Assembly: GCF_029537395.1 (NCBI RefSeq)
Contig: NZ_CP120677.1
Span: 868,001 to 932,000, forward strand
Direction of reading: 5' to 3'
Length of the DNA: 64,000 nt
Source: Tissierella sp. Yu-01
GTDB lineage: Bacteria; Bacillota; Clostridia; Tissierellales; Tissierellaceae
This document shows positions 63,219-64,000 of the stretch, one piece after another. Position 1 is the first letter of the stretch; each line of letters starts with the position of its first letter. The notes beneath the pieces are model-generated. The model had not been told where the DNA came from. It searched no databases and saw nothing but the letters and a program-made list of their open reading frames with translations. The translations under genes and the position numbers were made by a program.

Positions 63219-63875
63219 TTACTTCCCCGCTTTTCTTTCTATCTTATTTATTGCTGTAGTACTAGCTATTATCACCAAAGCATCATTTTCTCTTATAACT
63301 GTTGTGCTTTCTGGAACGACATTTATTCTATCTCTATTTTTTATTGCTATTACGTTTATATTATGTTTGGATGGTAATTGTAACTCCATAAGAGTTTTTC
63401 CAACCCAATTTGATAAGGCTGTGATTTCAATTATTCCATAATCCGGTGACAATTCAATAAACTCTAAAACATTTGTAGAAACTAAATTATGAGCTACTCT
63501 TATCCCCATATCTCTTTCAGGAAATATTACTTTATCAGCACCTATCTTAGCTAGAACTTTGCCTTGGAATTCACTTGCAGCTTTGACTACAACCTTCTCT
63601 ACCCCTAATTCCTTAGCAATTATTGTTGCCATGATAGAAGCTTCTGTATTTGATCCAATACTTACTACTACAACATCAAAGTTACCGATTCCAAGATCTT
63701 TTAGTGATATTTCATCCATTACATCTAATACCACTGAATGTGTGACTTCTGCTGAAATTTCTTGTATTGTTTCTTCATCAATATCTATTGCCATTACTTC
63801 ATAACCTAATCCGTTTAATGTTCTAGCTACAGAAGAACCAAATCTTCCACATCCTATTACTGCAAATGACTTCAT
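63219..63875 (-). CDS. Potassium channel regulator TrkA/KtrA
   Basis: Cytoplasmic regulatory ring of a Ktr/Trk potassium uptake system, which binds NAD(H), ATP or cyclic-di-AMP. The ATG at 63875 (218 aa) has AAGGAG nine bases upstream; a TTG at 63884 is too close to that site to be used. The RCK_N Rossmann motif GCGRFGSS is near the start and the RCK_C domain (about 133-218) is complete. It follows the channel subunit gene by 17 bases, so both parts are in one operon. RCK_C could bind c-di-AMP as in Ktr relatives. Confidence 0.92.
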   Translation of the reverse strand: MKSFAVIGCGRFGSSVARTLNGLGYEVMAIDIDEETIQEISAEVTHSVVLDVMDEISLKDLGIGNFDVVVVSIGSNTEASIMATIIAKELGVEKVVVKAASEFQGKVLAKIGADKVIFPERDMGIRVAHNLVSTNVLEFIELSPDYGIIEITALSNWVGKTLMELQLPSKHNINVIAIKNRDRINVVPESTTVIRENDALVIIASTTAINKIERKAGK

Positions 63876-63892
63876 AACTAACAACTCCTTCT

Positions 63893-64000
63893 TTATCCTA
63901 CCATAATATTTCCTTCTGAATACTTATAACTAACTGGTTTATGATGTTTAGAGAATGCAAATGCCATAGTCAATGGACCCACTCTTCCTGCATACATTGT
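63893..64000 (-). CDS. Potassium channel subunit KtrB/TrkH, 3' end only
   Basis: I read the last 35 codons of a frame that enters from beyond the window: MYAGRVGPLTMAFAFSKHH then basic and hydrophilic residues to a stop. RVGPLTMAFA is the conserved C-terminal motif of KtrB/TrkH channel proteins. The downstream partner is the TrkA-type gene. The rest of the gene lies outside the window. Confidence 0.9.
   Translation of the reverse strand, partial: TMYAGRVGPLTMAFAFSKHHKPVSYKYSEGNIMVG

Overview
The window reads as a chromosome segment of a low-GC, spore-forming anaerobic Firmicute of the Clostridia, possibly near Tissierellales. The indications are AT-rich DNA, Gram-positive T-boxes upstream of aspS and asnA, a SCIFF peptide with its radical SAM maturase, SpoIID and BofC-like sporulation proteins, HemZ, and the order ruvC-ruvA-ruvB-spoIID-queA-tgt-yajC. 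The species cannot be named from the sequence alone. All genes but one are on the minus strand, so the text below runs from high to low coordinates when it follows transcription. There is no sign of a phage, insertion sequence or CRISPR array.

Right end (64000-47605): the tail of a KtrB/TrkH potassium channel, trkA, a TrmH-type methyltransferase, pheS-pheT, zapA, a U32 protein, mutS2 and argS. Then comes the only plus-strand gene, a 69-aa unknown with its own promoter and terminator. After it lie a B12-binding radical SAM protein, a membrane protein and a TPR protein.

Centre (47600-40945): an rRNA operon with two tandem consensus promoters, 16S, tRNA-Ala, 23S, 5S and eleven more tRNAs (Asn, Leu, fMet, Glu, Val, Asp, Thr, Tyr, Gly, Gly, Arg), closed by an intrinsic terminator. 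Four copies of a ~100-nt two-hairpin module sit before 16S, before 23S, between 23S and 5S, and inside the tRNA cluster. Their stems differ in sequence but mostly keep pairing, so they look like selected RNA structures. This is the most unusual signal in the window.

Surface and storage region (40784-26234): an SLH-domain protein, a 1849-aa secreted repeat protein with a degenerate transglutaminase-like domain, and an apparently complete cyanophycin operon (isoaspartyl dipeptidase, cyanophycinase, cyanophycin synthetase). A GH18 protein that shares a wall-type domain with the giant protein follows, then a macro-domain protein and a zinc-dependent phospholipase C-like protein.

Left part (25490-1): T-box-controlled asnA, an unknown 243-aa protein, a BofC-like protein, Holliday-junction genes ruvCAB, SpoIID, queuosine genes queA-tgt, yajC, the SCIFF pair scfA-scfB, and recJ-rel-dtd-MBL hydrolase-hemZ. 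T-box-controlled aspS, an RseC-like protein, a CsoR-family regulator with a CstR-like cysteine pair, glyA, a DUF512 radical SAM protein, der and partial plsY complete the window. Most of this is housekeeping for translation, stringent response, recombination and envelope assembly. Several gene boundaries carry RNA hairpins placed where they could tune expression (scfA/scfB, pheS leader, BofC-like ribosome site, recJ leader).
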